Of a DNA stretch of 64,000 nucleotides, positions 1-9,109 are shown piece after piece. The stretch is from JAQBVV01 sp965249205 (GTDB taxonomy: Bacteria; Acidobacteriota; Vicinamibacteria; Vicinamibacterales; UBA2999): the NCBI GenBank assembly GCA_965249205.1, contig CBDFLL010000005.1, positions 1,535,307 to 1,599,306 on the forward strand, read 5' to 3'. Position 1 is the first letter of the stretch. Each line of letters starts with the position of its first letter. The notes under the pieces were generated by a model, which was given only the letters and a program-made list of their open reading frames with translations, made no database searches and was not told the origin of the DNA. A program made the translations under genes and the position numbers.

Positions 1-1759
1 GCACGCGTTCACCGTCCACCCCGAAACCCTTGGCAATCGAGGCCATGTCCATGTCGGGCTTGCCCAGGTAGTCGTGCACGTACTTGCTCGCATCGACCGA
101 ACGCCCGCCGCCCCCGAGATTCGCGATGGCTCGGTTGTGCGGGCCGCCATAGGCGTGATTGTTGTACACGATGACCGTCACTGGGAGTTCCAGCCGCGCC
201 ATGTTCCAGAGAGCGGTGGGACCGAAGATAAAGGAGCCATCACCCATCAGGCAGACCACCTGCCGGCCGGGACGCGCCAACTGGACGCCCGCCGCCGTAC
301 CCACGCCACTCCCGAGATGTGCCCCGTAGTAGTAGAAGAGCTCGCGCCCGCCGCGCGGATCGAACGTGAAGCTGTGCTCGATCTTCACCGACCCGGCCTC
401 GTTGACGATGATGGCATCGTTGTCGGCCCACTGGGCCACTTCGTAGGTCACCCGATCGGCTTCGAGCGGGCTGGCGTCCCACAGGGGGTTTCCCGACACC
501 ATCCCGCGCAGTTCCCGGCGCCGTGCACTGAACGCCCGCACCTCGGCCTGCCGCTCGGCGATCCGCGCCCGGAGCGGCGGCGTCAAGAGATCGGTCACCG
601 CCGCCAGCAGGTCCTCTGTCCCGTACGCCACATCCGCGACGAGCGGCGCGGCCGTCGTCATCACGTTGCCGATGCTCGCCGCGTCGTTCCGCATGTCGAT
701 GAAGGATATTCCTCGCGGCACGGCCGGCGCGGCCGAGTTGTGCTGGAACTTGTTGCCGATGTTGAGGACAACGTCTGGATCCGCCGGGTAGTCCAGCGAA
801 CCGATGCGCCCGCCCGGAAAGTCCCCCACCCAGAGCGGATGCTGGTGCGGAAAGTTCGTGTGAACCTGCCGCGCCTGCGTTACCGACAGCGCGAGCAGTT
901 CCGCCAGCTCCACCACTACGTCGAACGCTTTGGCTTTGTAGATCTCGTCCCCGACGACGAGCACCGGCCGCTGCGCATCGACGAGGAGCCGGGCGGCACG
1001 CTCCACTTCCGCCGGATTCGGCCGGACGCGCATCCGCGGGTCCACCTGGTCGTGTCGGATGATCTCGGCCGTGAAACGCTCGGCCGTGTAGTCGCCATGC
1101 CAGGTTGCATAGGTCGGCCCATAGGGCGGCGTCCACGCGACGCGGAAGGCGCGGCGCACGGTCTCAGGAATCATTTCGGCGCGGCTCGCCGACCACGCCA
1201 GTTTGCTCATCGGCGCGGCCAGCTGCTCCTGGTTGGTCAGCTCCTCGAAGCCGTCGCGTCCGGCGGCCAGCGAATCCTCTGCGCTATACGCGTAGAAGAC
1301 GAGCGGCGTCTGTTCCTTCCAGGCGTTGAACATCTGGCCGAGCGCGTTGGTCAGGCCCACCACGCCCGCTTCCATGACGATGGCCGGCTGGCCGGAGGCT
1401 TTGACGTAACCGGCGGCCATGGCGGCGCCCGGACCTTCGTGCGGCGTCAGGATGTACTGGAGCTGCGGACGGTTGACGAGCGCGTCGTAGAAGGGCGCGT
1501 CCTCGCTGGCGGAGTTGCCGAAGACGTACGTGACGCCCGAGGCGATGAGCTGCTCGGCAAAGGCCTCGCCGCCCGTGCCCTGAAAGATCTGCAGGGCCTC
1601 TGGCGACACCGGCGCCCCGCCGGGCGCCTGCGCGAACGCCGTCACCGACTCGAGAATGGAGTTCGCCGCGGCGGTGGTCACACCTGTGGCGACCAGGCGG
1701 CGGACGAAGTCGCGCCGCGAGATGCCGTTTGAGAGAAACTGTGCGACCAGATTTCTCAT
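1..1759 (-). CDS. Tat-exported thiamine-diphosphate enzyme, acetolactate synthase/benzoylformate decarboxylase family (3' end outside window)
   Basis: 586 codons are visible and the gene runs off the left edge. The N-terminus carries a twin-arginine motif SRRDFV at residues 14-19 followed by a hydrophobic stretch and AFAQ, so export by Tat is likely. The Pyr domain shows a glutamate in LTPHEGPGAAM (E108), the usual cofactor-activating Glu. The PP domain shows GDGS at 506-509 followed about 25 residues later by NN, the diphosphate/Mg binding motif. The family decarboxylates or ligates 2-oxo acids; the substrate cannot be read from sequence. The start ATG at 1759 is preceded by a GGGAG-type ribosome site. 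Export of a TPP enzyme is unusual, because the cofactor and most known partners are cytoplasmic. Confidence 0.85.
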   Translation of the reverse strand, partial: MRNLVAQFLSNGISRRDFVRRLVATGVTTAAANSILESVTAFAQAPGGAPVSPEALQIFQGTGGEAFAEQLIASGVTYVFGNSASEDAPFYDALVNRPQLQYILTPHEGPGAAMAAGYVKASGQPAIVMEAGVVGLTNALGQMFNAWKEQTPLVFYAYSAEDSLAAGRDGFEELTNQEQLAAPMSKLAWSASRAEMIPETVRRAFRVAWTPPYGPTYATWHGDYTAERFTAEIIRHDQVDPRMRVRPNPAEVERAARLLVDAQRPVLVVGDEIYKAKAFDVVVELAELLALSVTQARQVHTNFPHQHPLWVGDFPGGRIGSLDYPADPDVVLNIGNKFQHNSAAPAVPRGISFIDMRNDAASIGNVMTTAAPLVADVAYGTEDLLAAVTDLLTPPLRARIAERQAEVRAFSARRRELRGMVSGNPLWDASPLEADRVTYEVAQWADNDAIIVNEAGSVKIEHSFTFDPRGGRELFYYYGAHLGSGVGTAAGVQLARPGRQVVCLMGDGSFIFGPTALWNMARLELPVTVIVYNNHAYGGPHNRAIANLGGGGRSVDASKYVHDYLGKPDMDMASIAKGFGVDGERV

Positions 1760-1820
1760 GACTACCTCTGCTCCCTAGAAAACTTGGCCGCCGGATTTCT
1801 GACCAACTGACTCAAGTTTT

Positions 1821-1844
1821 CTCGCCCCGCCGGAGCGGGGCAAG
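1821..1844 (-). terminator. GC-rich hairpin after the cytochrome gene
   Basis: A nine-base-pair stem (one G-U wobble when read from the minus strand) with a six-base loop lies between the cytochrome stop and the next gene on the same strand. No T-run follows it, so termination is only possible, not shown. Confidence 0.3.
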
Positions 1845-1886
1845 AAGATACTGCCACTAGCGAGGCGGAGCCACATGCTCGACGGT

Positions 1887-2456
1887 CTAAGGCGCAGCCT
1901 CGCTAGCTATCGGCCCCCGCACACGCGCGAGGTAACCGGCCATCGCGTCGATTTCGTCGTCGGTCCAGAGCGCGCCGCGCCCGATCATGCGGTAGATCAC
2001 GCTCTCCCACGCCGTCTGATCCTGCTGAAGGTCGCCCCACATGCTTATTTGATGGCACTGGAAACACTTCTGCGTCAGGACGTCCCGGCCCGGCCCGTCT
2101 GGCAATGCGACCTGGCTTGACGGCCGGGTTGCGGCCGGCGCATCCAGTCCGAAATGCTCCCCCAGGTAGCTCGAGATGGCTTCGGCGTCGGTGGCGGCGA
2201 TTGGCGCGCCGAGGTCGATCATGTCCTGCACCGTGGCACGCCAACGGTCCCCGGTCGTTCTCTTGCTAATCGCCTCGTCCAACGAATGGCAGCTCGCGCA
2301 CTGCGCGGCAACAAGCGCCCGGCCCGGCCCATCAGGCAGCGTGCCCGCACGATCCTGAGCGCTCTGCTCCTGGGCGCCCTGCGCCGCGACGGGGCGCGGC
2401 GCGGCTGCAATCGACACGCACAGGAGAAGCGCGGCAGCGGAAATTAACCTCGACAT
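1887..2456 (-). CDS. Secreted dihaem cytochrome c
   Basis: 189 residues. A signal peptide (hydrophobic residues 4-19, cleavage near VAAQ) is followed by two similar modules. Each starts with LPDGPGR and contains one CxxCH haem site: CASCH at 53-57 and CFQCH at 131-135. It therefore looks like a periplasmic electron carrier made of two fused monohaem domains. The start at 2456 is chosen because a GGAG site lies nine bases upstream and the signal peptide begins there. The longer reading frame to 2555 only translates a palindromic repeat (2497-2565). The redox partner is unknown; the upstream-neighbour TPP enzyme is also exported. Confidence 0.85.
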   Translation of the reverse strand: MSRLISAAALLLCVSIAAAPRPVAAQGAQEQSAQDRAGTLPDGPGRALVAAQCASCHSLDEAISKRTTGDRWRATVQDMIDLGAPIAATDAEAISSYLGEHFGLDAPAATRPSSQVALPDGPGRDVLTQKCFQCHQISMWGDLQQDQTAWESVIYRMIGRGALWTDDEIDAMAGYLARVRGPIASEAAP

Positions 2457-2496
2457 TGGCAACGACTCCAACAATAGCGGGGTCCGCAGCGAAAGG

Positions 2497-2565
2497 CTAG
2501 CAGCCCGTGGCGAAAGTCCATCTGCACTCGACGAGCGACGCCGGACTTTCACCACGGACTGCTAG
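2497..2565. repeat. Repeat R1, copy A (69-bp palindromic form)
   Basis: The ends are perfectly placed inverted repeats of about 23 bases beginning CTAGCAGCCCGTGG and ending CCACGGACTGCTAG. CTAG stands at both ends. The interior is short and keeps only a piece (ACTCGACGAGCGACGC) of the longer copy at 24877-25042, so this is an internally deleted miniature element. It fills the space between two divergent genes. Confidence 0.8.
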
Positions 2566-2580
2566 CGTAAGACGTCACGC

Positions 2581-2586
2581 TATGAT
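2581..2586 (+). promoter_or_regulatory. -10-like TATGAT, leaderless start for the methyltransferase
   Basis: TATGAT ends six bases before the GTG start at 2593 and there is no Shine-Dalgarno sequence, so transcription would begin at or next to the start codon. Confidence 0.4.
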
Positions 2587-2592
2587 GAAACG

Positions 2593-3441
2593 GTGAAGCC
2601 AATGTCAATCGCTCAGGCCTCCTGTCCCGCCTGCGACACTGTCAAGGTTCACGCGATTGACTCCTGGCCCATGCATGCCAAGCGCACGGCGGTTGCCTGT
2701 GACGAATGCGGCCTGCTGTTTGTCCATCCGCGGCCAACACAGGAAGAGCTGGCTGCCCATTACGCACCCGGTGGCAAGTGGCAGATCAAGAAGCAGAGGC
2801 CCGTGAACCCGGCGATAGAGGCCCTCCTCGCTGCGGCTCATCTGGTCGCGTTGTCGACCTTCGATCGCCACTTCCGGGCGAGTGAGCCCGCGACACGGTC
2901 GCAGGTGATGGATTACGGGTGCGGCTCTGGCGGCTGGTTAAACACGTTCCAGGACCACGGGTGGGAGACGTTTGGGATCGAGCCATCGACAAATGCCGCG
3001 TTTGTCCGGCATAGCCGGTTGGCGGCAGTGCCCGCCGATGAACGGTTCGATTTCGTCATCGCTCATCATGTTCTCGAACATCTGGGCCGACCACTGGACA
3101 CGCTGCGCGAACTCGCACGAGCTCTGAAGCCCGGTGGCCATTGCCTGGTCAGCGTGCCGCGCATCGATACGCTCGACGTGCATCGCGATGTCGGGTACTG
3201 CCTGCAGTCCCGGACACACATCGTCGGCTTTACCCAGGCCTGTCTGACCGGCCTGCTCGCGCGTGTCGGCCTTGGGCTCGTCGAGGCGCTACACGAACTC
3301 GATGTCGCCCTGACCAGTGGGCGGCCCTCGTCGCTTCGGCTGCTGGCACGGAAAGGTGCGCCGACGATGCTGAGGGAGGATCCCATCGCGGCGCTTCAGC
3401 GTGTCGTGGAGCTGGTGCCCCAGGTCGACGCGCGTCGATAA
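2593..3441 (+). CDS. SAM-dependent methyltransferase with N-terminal zinc ribbon
   Basis: 282 residues from a GTG start; an in-frame ATG at 2602 is the alternative. Four cysteines (11, 14, 36, 39) in CPAC and CDECG form a likely zinc ribbon. A class I methyltransferase fold follows with the SAM-binding loop DYGCGSGGW at 107-115, the acidic residue of motif II in IEPS, and a HVLEHL motif typical of the Methyltransf_11/23 group. Such proteins often methylate sugars or small carboxylic metabolites, but the substrate is not visible here. It stands alone, divergent from the cytochrome gene. Confidence 0.8.
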   Translation: MKPMSIAQASCPACDTVKVHAIDSWPMHAKRTAVACDECGLLFVHPRPTQEELAAHYAPGGKWQIKKQRPVNPAIEALLAAAHLVALSTFDRHFRASEPATRSQVMDYGCGSGGWLNTFQDHGWETFGIEPSTNAAFVRHSRLAAVPADERFDFVIAHHVLEHLGRPLDTLRELARALKPGGHCLVSVPRIDTLDVHRDVGYCLQSRTHIVGFTQACLTGLLARVGLGLVEALHELDVALTSGRPSSLRLLARKGAPTMLREDPIAALQRVVELVPQVDARR

Positions 3442-3538
3442 TCAAGACGCTCAGAGCACTGTCGATCGTGAATCGATCGCGGGCGTTCCGCGCCGATGGG
3501 GACACACGCGCCGTTTTCGCCAGCGTGACGGCGCCGGA

Positions 3539-4759
3539 CTAGATCTCATCCCAAGGAATCGGCTTCGCCAGGTCAATCGCGGGCAGCCGTTCTTGAACCG
3601 CCTCTGGATACTTCTGCGCAGCTCCAGTGTTGAAGACCACGACTCTCTCCTTGCGATCGATGCCGCCGGAATCGAGTAACTGGCCGAGCACGCCCAGACA
3701 CACCGCGGTCTCCGGACAGATGGCGATTCCGTCACAGGACGCCGCAAGGCGCATCCATGTGGAAATGCCCTCTTCGGGGGCGGCCATGGCCACGCCGCCG
3801 CTCTCTCGAATCGCGTCCATGATCATGAAATCGCCCACGGCGGACGGGACCCGTATCCCGCTGGCGATGGTGGAGGCGTTGGCGAATCGCTCCGCGAACC
3901 GCCTCCCCCGCTGGAACGCCGACACGATCGGTGCGCATCCGGTGCTCTGGCAGGCAATCATCCTGGGTCTACGAGACGAACCCAACCAGCCTAACTGTTC
4001 CAGTTCGCCGAAGGCCTTCCACATGCCGATCAGTCCAGTGCCCCCACCAGTGGGATACAAGATGACATCCGGGAGCTCCCACCCTAGCTGTTCCGCCAGT
4101 TCGAGACCCATGGTCTTCTTGCCCTCGATTCTATACGGCTCTTTCAACGTAGAGACGTCGAACCAGCCCTTCTCTTTCTCTCCGCGGGCAACGATCGATC
4201 CGCAATCGTCGATCAAGCCATTCACGGTGTAGGTTCGCGCCCCGGCGAGACGGCACTCCTTCTTGTTAATCGTCGGCGTATCCTCGGGCATGAACACCCA
4301 CGAACGCATCCCCGCGCGGGCAGCGTAGGTGGCCATGGCGCCACCCGCATTTCCTGCCGTCGGCACGGCCAGCTTCTTCAGACCGAACTGGTTGGCCATC
4401 GTCACGGCGAGCGCCATACCCCGTGCTTTGAAGCTTCCAGTCGGGAGTCGACTCTCGTCTTTGATGAGCAGCTCCGACATGCCGAAGTGCGCGGCGAGCC
4501 GCCGGGCCGCCAGAATGGGCGTCGCGGTTTCGCCAAGGGACACGATGTGCGCGGGGTCCGATACCGGAAGGAGTTCCAGAAACCGCCAAAGCGTGGATGC
4601 TCGATCGGATAGGTCCCGTTTGTGCAGACGTTGCTTGACAGCGTCTAGATCGTAGCGAACCCAGAGCGGCTTGCCGCAGGCGGTACACAAGTTGTGAACC
4701 TCGCCCGCTGCGTAACGCTCGCCGCAATTGGCGCATACCAAGTGAGTCACAAACGGCAT
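3539..4759 (-). CDS. thrC: Threonine-synthase-like PLP enzyme with zinc ribbon
   Basis: 406 residues. The N-terminal cysteines C9, C12, C25 and C28 form a zinc ribbon seen in many bacterial threonine synthases. The PLP-binding lysine is K111 in GSFKARG and the phosphate loop is GGGTGL. The enzyme would convert O-phosphohomoserine to threonine in the cytoplasm. No other threonine-pathway gene lies nearby, and relatives annotated threonine synthase sometimes act on other beta/gamma substrates, so the reaction is inferred from the family. Its 5' end is close to the 3' end of the SLC13 gene on the same strand (19 bases), yet it has its own -10-like box. Confidence 0.8.
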   Translation of the reverse strand: MPFVTHLVCANCGERYAAGEVHNLCTACGKPLWVRYDLDAVKQRLHKRDLSDRASTLWRFLELLPVSDPAHIVSLGETATPILAARRLAAHFGMSELLIKDESRLPTGSFKARGMALAVTMANQFGLKKLAVPTAGNAGGAMATYAARAGMRSWVFMPEDTPTINKKECRLAGARTYTVNGLIDDCGSIVARGEKEKGWFDVSTLKEPYRIEGKKTMGLELAEQLGWELPDVILYPTGGGTGLIGMWKAFGELEQLGWLGSSRRPRMIACQSTGCAPIVSAFQRGRRFAERFANASTIASGIRVPSAVGDFMIMDAIRESGGVAMAAPEEGISTWMRLAASCDGIAICPETAVCLGVLGQLLDSGGIDRKERVVVFNTGAAQKYPEAVQERLPAIDLAKPIPWDEI

Positions 4760-4764
4760 GGGTC

Positions 4765-4770
4765 AGTGTA
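4765..4770 (-). promoter_or_regulatory. -10-like TACACT, leaderless start for the threonine-synthase gene
   Basis: Read on the minus strand, TACACT ends five bases before the ATG at 4759, and no ribosome-binding purine stretch lies between. This spacing puts the transcription start on the A of the start codon. Confidence 0.45.
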
Positions 4771-4778
4771 GCCCGGCG

Positions 4779-6209
4779 TCAGGCTATTCCGAATCCCGGC
4801 CAGTAGGTGGCGAGCAGGTAGCCGACGACCATCACGACCAGCCACAGCAGCCCCGTCAGGATCAGTCCCTTCCCGAACATCGTTTTAACATCGACGCCAT
4901 ACCCTGCCGCGATCGCGCACCCACCTGATGATGACGGCAGCATGAGACCGCAGTTCCCGGCCACAGCAACGATATACACGAATGGGATCGGATTCATTCC
5001 TAAAGACTGGAACGTCGTGATGGTGATCGGGACGGTCACGGCGATCGCCGCTGTGTTACTCGTCGTCTGGGTCAGCACGATGGTGAGCAGAGAAAAGACA
5101 GCCACGGCGCCGAACCCTCCACCGCTCGCCGCCGGGGCAAGGCGGGTGGCCATCCATGTCGCGGCTCCCGTATCGGCCAGCATGCTCCCCAGCGCTGCTC
5201 CCCCCGCGAACAAATACAACAGGCCCCAGATCATGTGCTTCTGGGCGTACTCCCATCGGAGGAGGGGCTCTTGGTCATGGCGAATCACAAAGGCCATGAG
5301 GCCGAGCGTCAGGAAGCCGAAGGCGGGGTGAAATTCGGGAAGCCAGGTCGCGTAGAGTGCCCTCGTGAATGCCAAGAATATCGCCGTCCCGAAGAGCGCG
5401 AGGCCCCACCGCTCGGGCACGCCCATCCTTCCCAGCTTCGCGAGTTCGTCCGCGAAATAGGCACGGCCCACCGCGCGATCTGCGGCTTCCGGTCGAAAGG
5501 CACTTCGAATGAACAGCAGCGCCACCACCATGACAATGACCGTGAGCGGCAGGAGCCGTGTGACCCACGTCCAGAACAGAAACTCGCCTCCTGTCACGGA
5601 CTCCTCGAGAAATCCGACCGTCAGCAGGTTCGGTGCACCTCCAAGAGGTGTCGCGGCTCCCCCGACACTCGTCCCCCACGCGACCGCCAGTCCAAGCGCC
5701 GTTCCGAAACGGCTTGACCCGAGATCCTTGATACCGATGAACGCCAACATGGCCACGACGATCGGCATCATCGCCGCCGCCACGACGGTGTTGGGAAGGA
5801 TCGTGCTCAGCACCATCGCGATGCAAAACCAGGCCACGATCTGATGGTTGCGGTTCGCCCCGAGCGCGAGCAGCGACGCAAGTGCGATACGGCGGTCGAG
5901 ACCCCAGCGACTCCACAGCGTGGCGAGGATATTCGCGCCGAGAAGCAAAATGACAAGCAGGCTGGCATACGCCGGGAGGAGCTCGCGGACGGGCACCACC
6001 TGGAACACGGCCGCAATCACCAGCGGCAGGAAACCCGTCACCGCCAGGTGCACAGGCTGCGTGACCCACCACCACGCCATCCACAGCAACAGTCCGAACG
6101 CACTCCGCGCTGCCGGATCGAGAGACTCGGCCGGAACGACATGCATCAGCGCGAAGAGCACGGGCCCCAGTACGAGGTTGCGAGTGGTGTTACTTGCGGC
6201 GCTGGTCAT
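4779..6209 (-). CDS. SLC13/DASS-type sodium:anion symporter
   Basis: 476 residues with about 11-12 hydrophobic spans. Two pseudo-symmetric re-entrant signature sites are present: LPNTV around N140-T141 and TTSNTAA with S384-N385-T386, the SNT motifs that bind Na+ and carboxylate in this family. Substrates of relatives are dicarboxylates, sulfate or similar anions. The gene lies next to malonate-use genes on the other strand, so a C3-C4 dicarboxylate is a reasonable guess, but that is inference. Confidence 0.8.
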   Translation of the reverse strand: MTSAASNTTRNLVLGPVLFALMHVVPAESLDPAARSAFGLLLWMAWWWVTQPVHLAVTGFLPLVIAAVFQVVPVRELLPAYASLLVILLLGANILATLWSRWGLDRRIALASLLALGANRNHQIVAWFCIAMVLSTILPNTVVAAAMMPIVVAMLAFIGIKDLGSSRFGTALGLAVAWGTSVGGAATPLGGAPNLLTVGFLEESVTGGEFLFWTWVTRLLPLTVIVMVVALLFIRSAFRPEAADRAVGRAYFADELAKLGRMGVPERWGLALFGTAIFLAFTRALYATWLPEFHPAFGFLTLGLMAFVIRHDQEPLLRWEYAQKHMIWGLLYLFAGGAALGSMLADTGAATWMATRLAPAASGGGFGAVAVFSLLTIVLTQTTSNTAAIAVTVPITITTFQSLGMNPIPFVYIVAVAGNCGLMLPSSSGGCAIAAGYGVDVKTMFGKGLILTGLLWLVVMVVGYLLATYWPGFGIA

Positions 6210-6339
6210 CGGGCGGGTTCGATCGTCACGGGGCTACTCTACTCGCCTCCTCGGCCTCCCACACAGGTACCGGTGCCCTCTTGAACGAAGACAGCCCCCA
6301 GAAGGCTGGAGGCAGGAGCCATCTCACCGTCAAGCCGCG

Positions 6340-6348
6340 TGCTATCAT
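6340..6348 (+). promoter_or_regulatory. Extended -10 element TGCTATCAT before the CoA-transferase gene
   Basis: TGC-TATCAT ends nine bases before the ATG at 6358 and no ribosome site is present. The same element (TGCTAACAT) is kept at the homologous place in the collapsed second copy near 19300, which supports function. Confidence 0.45.
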
Positions 6349-6357
6349 CCGACCGCA

Positions 6358-7590
6358 ATGCAGCCTCTGGACGAGATCTTCGTTGTAGACCTCTCCCGCA
6401 TTCTGTCGGGCCCACTGTGCACGATGCTGATGGGCGACATGGGTTCCCGAGTCGTGAAGGTGGAACCCCCACCGTATGGGGATGACAGCCGGCGATGGGG
6501 GCCACCGTTTGTTGACGACGTCAGCACCTATTTTCTGGCCGCCAATCGCAACAAGCAGAGTCTCGGATTGAATCTCAAGACGCCGGAAGGGAAAGACATC
6601 CTCTGGAAGCTCCTGGACCGCGCCGATGTCGTGGTCGAGAATTTTCGCCCTGGCGTACTCGAGCGGCTCGGGTTCGGTTACGAGGATGTGCGGCGCCGCA
6701 ATGAGCGCATTATCTACTGTTCGGTGTCGGGCTTCGGCCAAACCGGTCCAGCGCGCCTTCGTTCCGGCTACGACGTGGTGGCGCAGGGCGAATCGGGGTT
6801 GATGGACATGACCGGGCACCCGGACGGCCCTCCCGCGAAGATGGGCACGTCAATGGCCGACATCGTCGCGGGCCTGTACGCCTTTCAGGGAATCTTGCTG
6901 GCATTGCTGGCCCGGCACCGCACAGGCAAGGGGCAGGCGATCGACATCAGCCTGCTTGACGGGATGGTGTCAACCCTCACGTATCTGGCGACGAGCTATT
7001 TTGCGACTGGCCTCTCTCCGAAACGTGCGGGCACCAAGCACCCGTCGATCGTGCCCTACGAAGCGTTTCGCGCGAAGGATGGCTACGTGAACATCGGTGC
7101 CACCAACGAGAAGCAGTGGGTGAACCTGTGCACGGCGCTCGGTTTCCCAGCGTTGGCATCGGAAGCCCGCTTCGCAACGCCCGCAGACAGACTGGCTCAC
7201 TACGACGAGCTCAGACCCGTCATCGACGAGGCCGTGTCGACGATGACACGCGACGAGGCGATGCAGCGGCTCATGGAGTTCGACATCGCGGTCGGACCGG
7301 TCAACACCGTGGCCGAGATTCTTGCGGATCCCCAGATCCACGCGCGTGAGATGGTCGCGGAGTTGACGCACCCCGAGTACGGCCCCTTCAGATTCCTCGG
7401 CATTCCGATCAAGATGTCGGACACCCCGGGAGCCCTCCGAACGGCTCCCCCTCGATTCGGGGAACACAACCGCGCCGTGCTCCTGGACCTCGGCCTGACC
7501 GACAGCGCTATCACCGCCCTCCACGCGTCAAAGGTCATCCACGCGGCTTCCACATCGGCGTCGATGGCAGCGGGCGTAGCAGCGCCGTAG
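6358..7590 (+). CDS. Class III (CaiB/BaiF) acyl-CoA transferase
   Basis: 410 residues. The catalytic Asp of family III transferases is D168 in the motif GHPDGPPAKMGTSMAD, and the N-terminal LSGPLCTMLMGDMG segment is typical. The enzyme moves CoA between carboxylic acids. Malonyl-CoA decarboxylase follows 85 bases downstream and malonate carrier genes lie 4.4 kb on, so activation of malonate to malonyl-CoA is the likely role (inference). The ATG at 6358 is chosen over longer frames because homology to the family begins there and the promoter sits just upstream. A decayed paralogue of the first 35 codons lies at 19317-19420. Confidence 0.85.
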   Translation: MQPLDEIFVVDLSRILSGPLCTMLMGDMGSRVVKVEPPPYGDDSRRWGPPFVDDVSTYFLAANRNKQSLGLNLKTPEGKDILWKLLDRADVVVENFRPGVLERLGFGYEDVRRRNERIIYCSVSGFGQTGPARLRSGYDVVAQGESGLMDMTGHPDGPPAKMGTSMADIVAGLYAFQGILLALLARHRTGKGQAIDISLLDGMVSTLTYLATSYFATGLSPKRAGTKHPSIVPYEAFRAKDGYVNIGATNEKQWVNLCTALGFPALASEARFATPADRLAHYDELRPVIDEAVSTMTRDEAMQRLMEFDIAVGPVNTVAEILADPQIHAREMVAELTHPEYGPFRFLGIPIKMSDTPGALRTAPPRFGEHNRAVLLDLGLTDSAITALHASKVIHAASTSASMAAGVAAP

Positions 7591-7675
7591 GTTCATGAGC
7601 GCCCATCGCCGCTCGCCTGTATCCGAATTCGCCCAGCTCATGTTCGCCACGGCCCTCAGCGCCGGGTAGCACACC

Positions 7676-9109
7676 ATGCCGACGTCTTTCTTCGCCGACC
7701 TGCTGCATTCCATCGCGGCACGTGGTCGCGCGATCCTGAACCGCGCACAGCGAGGTGACAGCCGCCCATCATCAGAGAGCCTCCTCGATCTTTGCGAGGA
7801 ACTGCTCTCTCGCCGCGGGGAGGCCTCCGGCGTCGCACTCGCTCGCGACGTACTCGCGCACTTCTCCCGTCTGACGTCAGATGCGCACCTGGTCTTTTTC
7901 GAAGCGCTCGCATCCCGCTTCGGGCCTGACCACGAACGTCTTACAGCCGCCGTCGACGCATGGCGACAGGATCCGACCGGTAAGGCTACCGTCGAGCTGT
8001 CAGCCGCTGTTGAGCCACGACGCCAGGAACTGTTTCGGCGTCTCAACCTCGCTCCCGGTGGGACCGCGATGTTGGTAGAGATGCGACGGCAGCTCATGGC
8101 ATTCACGAAGGGTCGCGCTGATCTTGCCGTCATCGACGCTGACTTCGTGCATCTGTTTTCGTCGTGGTTCAACCGGGGGTTTCTGTTGATGCGACGGATC
8201 GACTGGTCGACGTCGGCCTCGATCCTGGAAAAGATCGTGCGCTACGAAGCCGTGCATGCGATCGATTCCTGGGACGACCTCCGCAGCCGCATCGAACCGG
8301 TGGACCGACGCTGCTACGCCTTCTTCCACCCGGCGCTGGTCGACGACCCGCTCATCTTCGTGGAGGTCGCGCTGACGCGTGGGACGCCTGAGGCGATCGG
8401 CCCGATTCTCGAGAAGGAACGCACGATCCTGGGCCCGGAAAAAGCCAACACGGCCGCGTTCTACTCGATCTCCAACTGCCAGCGTGGGCTTGCGGGCATC
8501 TCCTTCGGCCACTTTCTCATCAAGCAAGTCGCCGAGGAGATTTCACGGGAGCATCCCGAACTGTCGACCTTCGTCACGCTGTCGCCCACACCTGGCTTTG
8601 CGAGATGGCTGGCGCGTGAACGCGCGGCCGTGGGCTCTACGTCACTCGACGCACACGACCGCACCGCGCTTCAGGCGCTCGACACGCCGGACTGGCCCGC
8701 GAACCCAGTGCTGCAGCAAACACTGCGCGAGCCGCTCCTGCGCGCCGCTGCCGTCTACCTCGTCTCCGCCCGAGGCGACACGGGAGCGCCACTCGATCCG
8801 GTCGCTCGTTTTCACCTGGGGAACGGCGCCCAGCTCGAGCGCGTCAACTGGCTGGCCGACACGCTGCCGAAGGGCCTGAGCCAGTCCCATGGGCTGATGG
8901 CGAACTACCTCTATGACCTCGGGAACATCGAGAGAAACCACGAGGCGTATGTGGAGAACCATACCGTCCTCGCCTCCAGTTCGGTCCGGCGACTCGCTCG
9001 GGCCAGCTCACCGGGCAAGGCCGGTGGGCGGCCAGGTGTCGAACCCGCGTTGCCAGCCGCGACTCCCACGGCGAACGGCGGCGAACGCCTCCGACTGGCG
9101 CCTCGATAG
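7676..9109 (+). CDS. Malonyl-CoA decarboxylase
   Basis: 477 residues, normal length for the bacterial MCD family. The helical N-terminal domain is followed by the GNAT-like catalytic domain with signature segments FHPALVDDPLIFVEVALT, FYSISNCQRGLAGISFG, TLSPTPGF (S303) and FHLGNGA (H380); these Ser and His match the catalytic pair known in the family. It converts malonyl-CoA to acetyl-CoA and CO2. With the CoA-transferase upstream this makes a short malonate-to-acetyl-CoA route. The last 40 residues are low-complexity and not conserved in the family. The ribosome site is weak; expression is probably from the upstream promoter. Confidence 0.9.
   Translation: MPTSFFADLLHSIAARGRAILNRAQRGDSRPSSESLLDLCEELLSRRGEASGVALARDVLAHFSRLTSDAHLVFFEALASRFGPDHERLTAAVDAWRQDPTGKATVELSAAVEPRRQELFRRLNLAPGGTAMLVEMRRQLMAFTKGRADLAVIDADFVHLFSSWFNRGFLLMRRIDWSTSASILEKIVRYEAVHAIDSWDDLRSRIEPVDRRCYAFFHPALVDDPLIFVEVALTRGTPEAIGPILEKERTILGPEKANTAAFYSISNCQRGLAGISFGHFLIKQVAEEISREHPELSTFVTLSPTPGFARWLARERAAVGSTSLDAHDRTALQALDTPDWPANPVLQQTLREPLLRAAAVYLVSARGDTGAPLDPVARFHLGNGAQLERVNWLADTLPKGLSQSHGLMANYLYDLGNIERNHEAYVENHTVLASSSVRRLARASSPGKAGGRPGVEPALPAATPTANGGERLRLAPR

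Noticed and set aside
74..1732. Long plus-strand frame of 552 codons
   Set aside because: It is the shadow of the TPP enzyme on the minus strand, where all cofactor motifs and the Tat signal are found; the plus frame has no family features.
2456..2555. Longer N-terminus of the dihaem cytochrome
   Set aside because: It only translates repeat R1 copy A and would bury the signal peptide.
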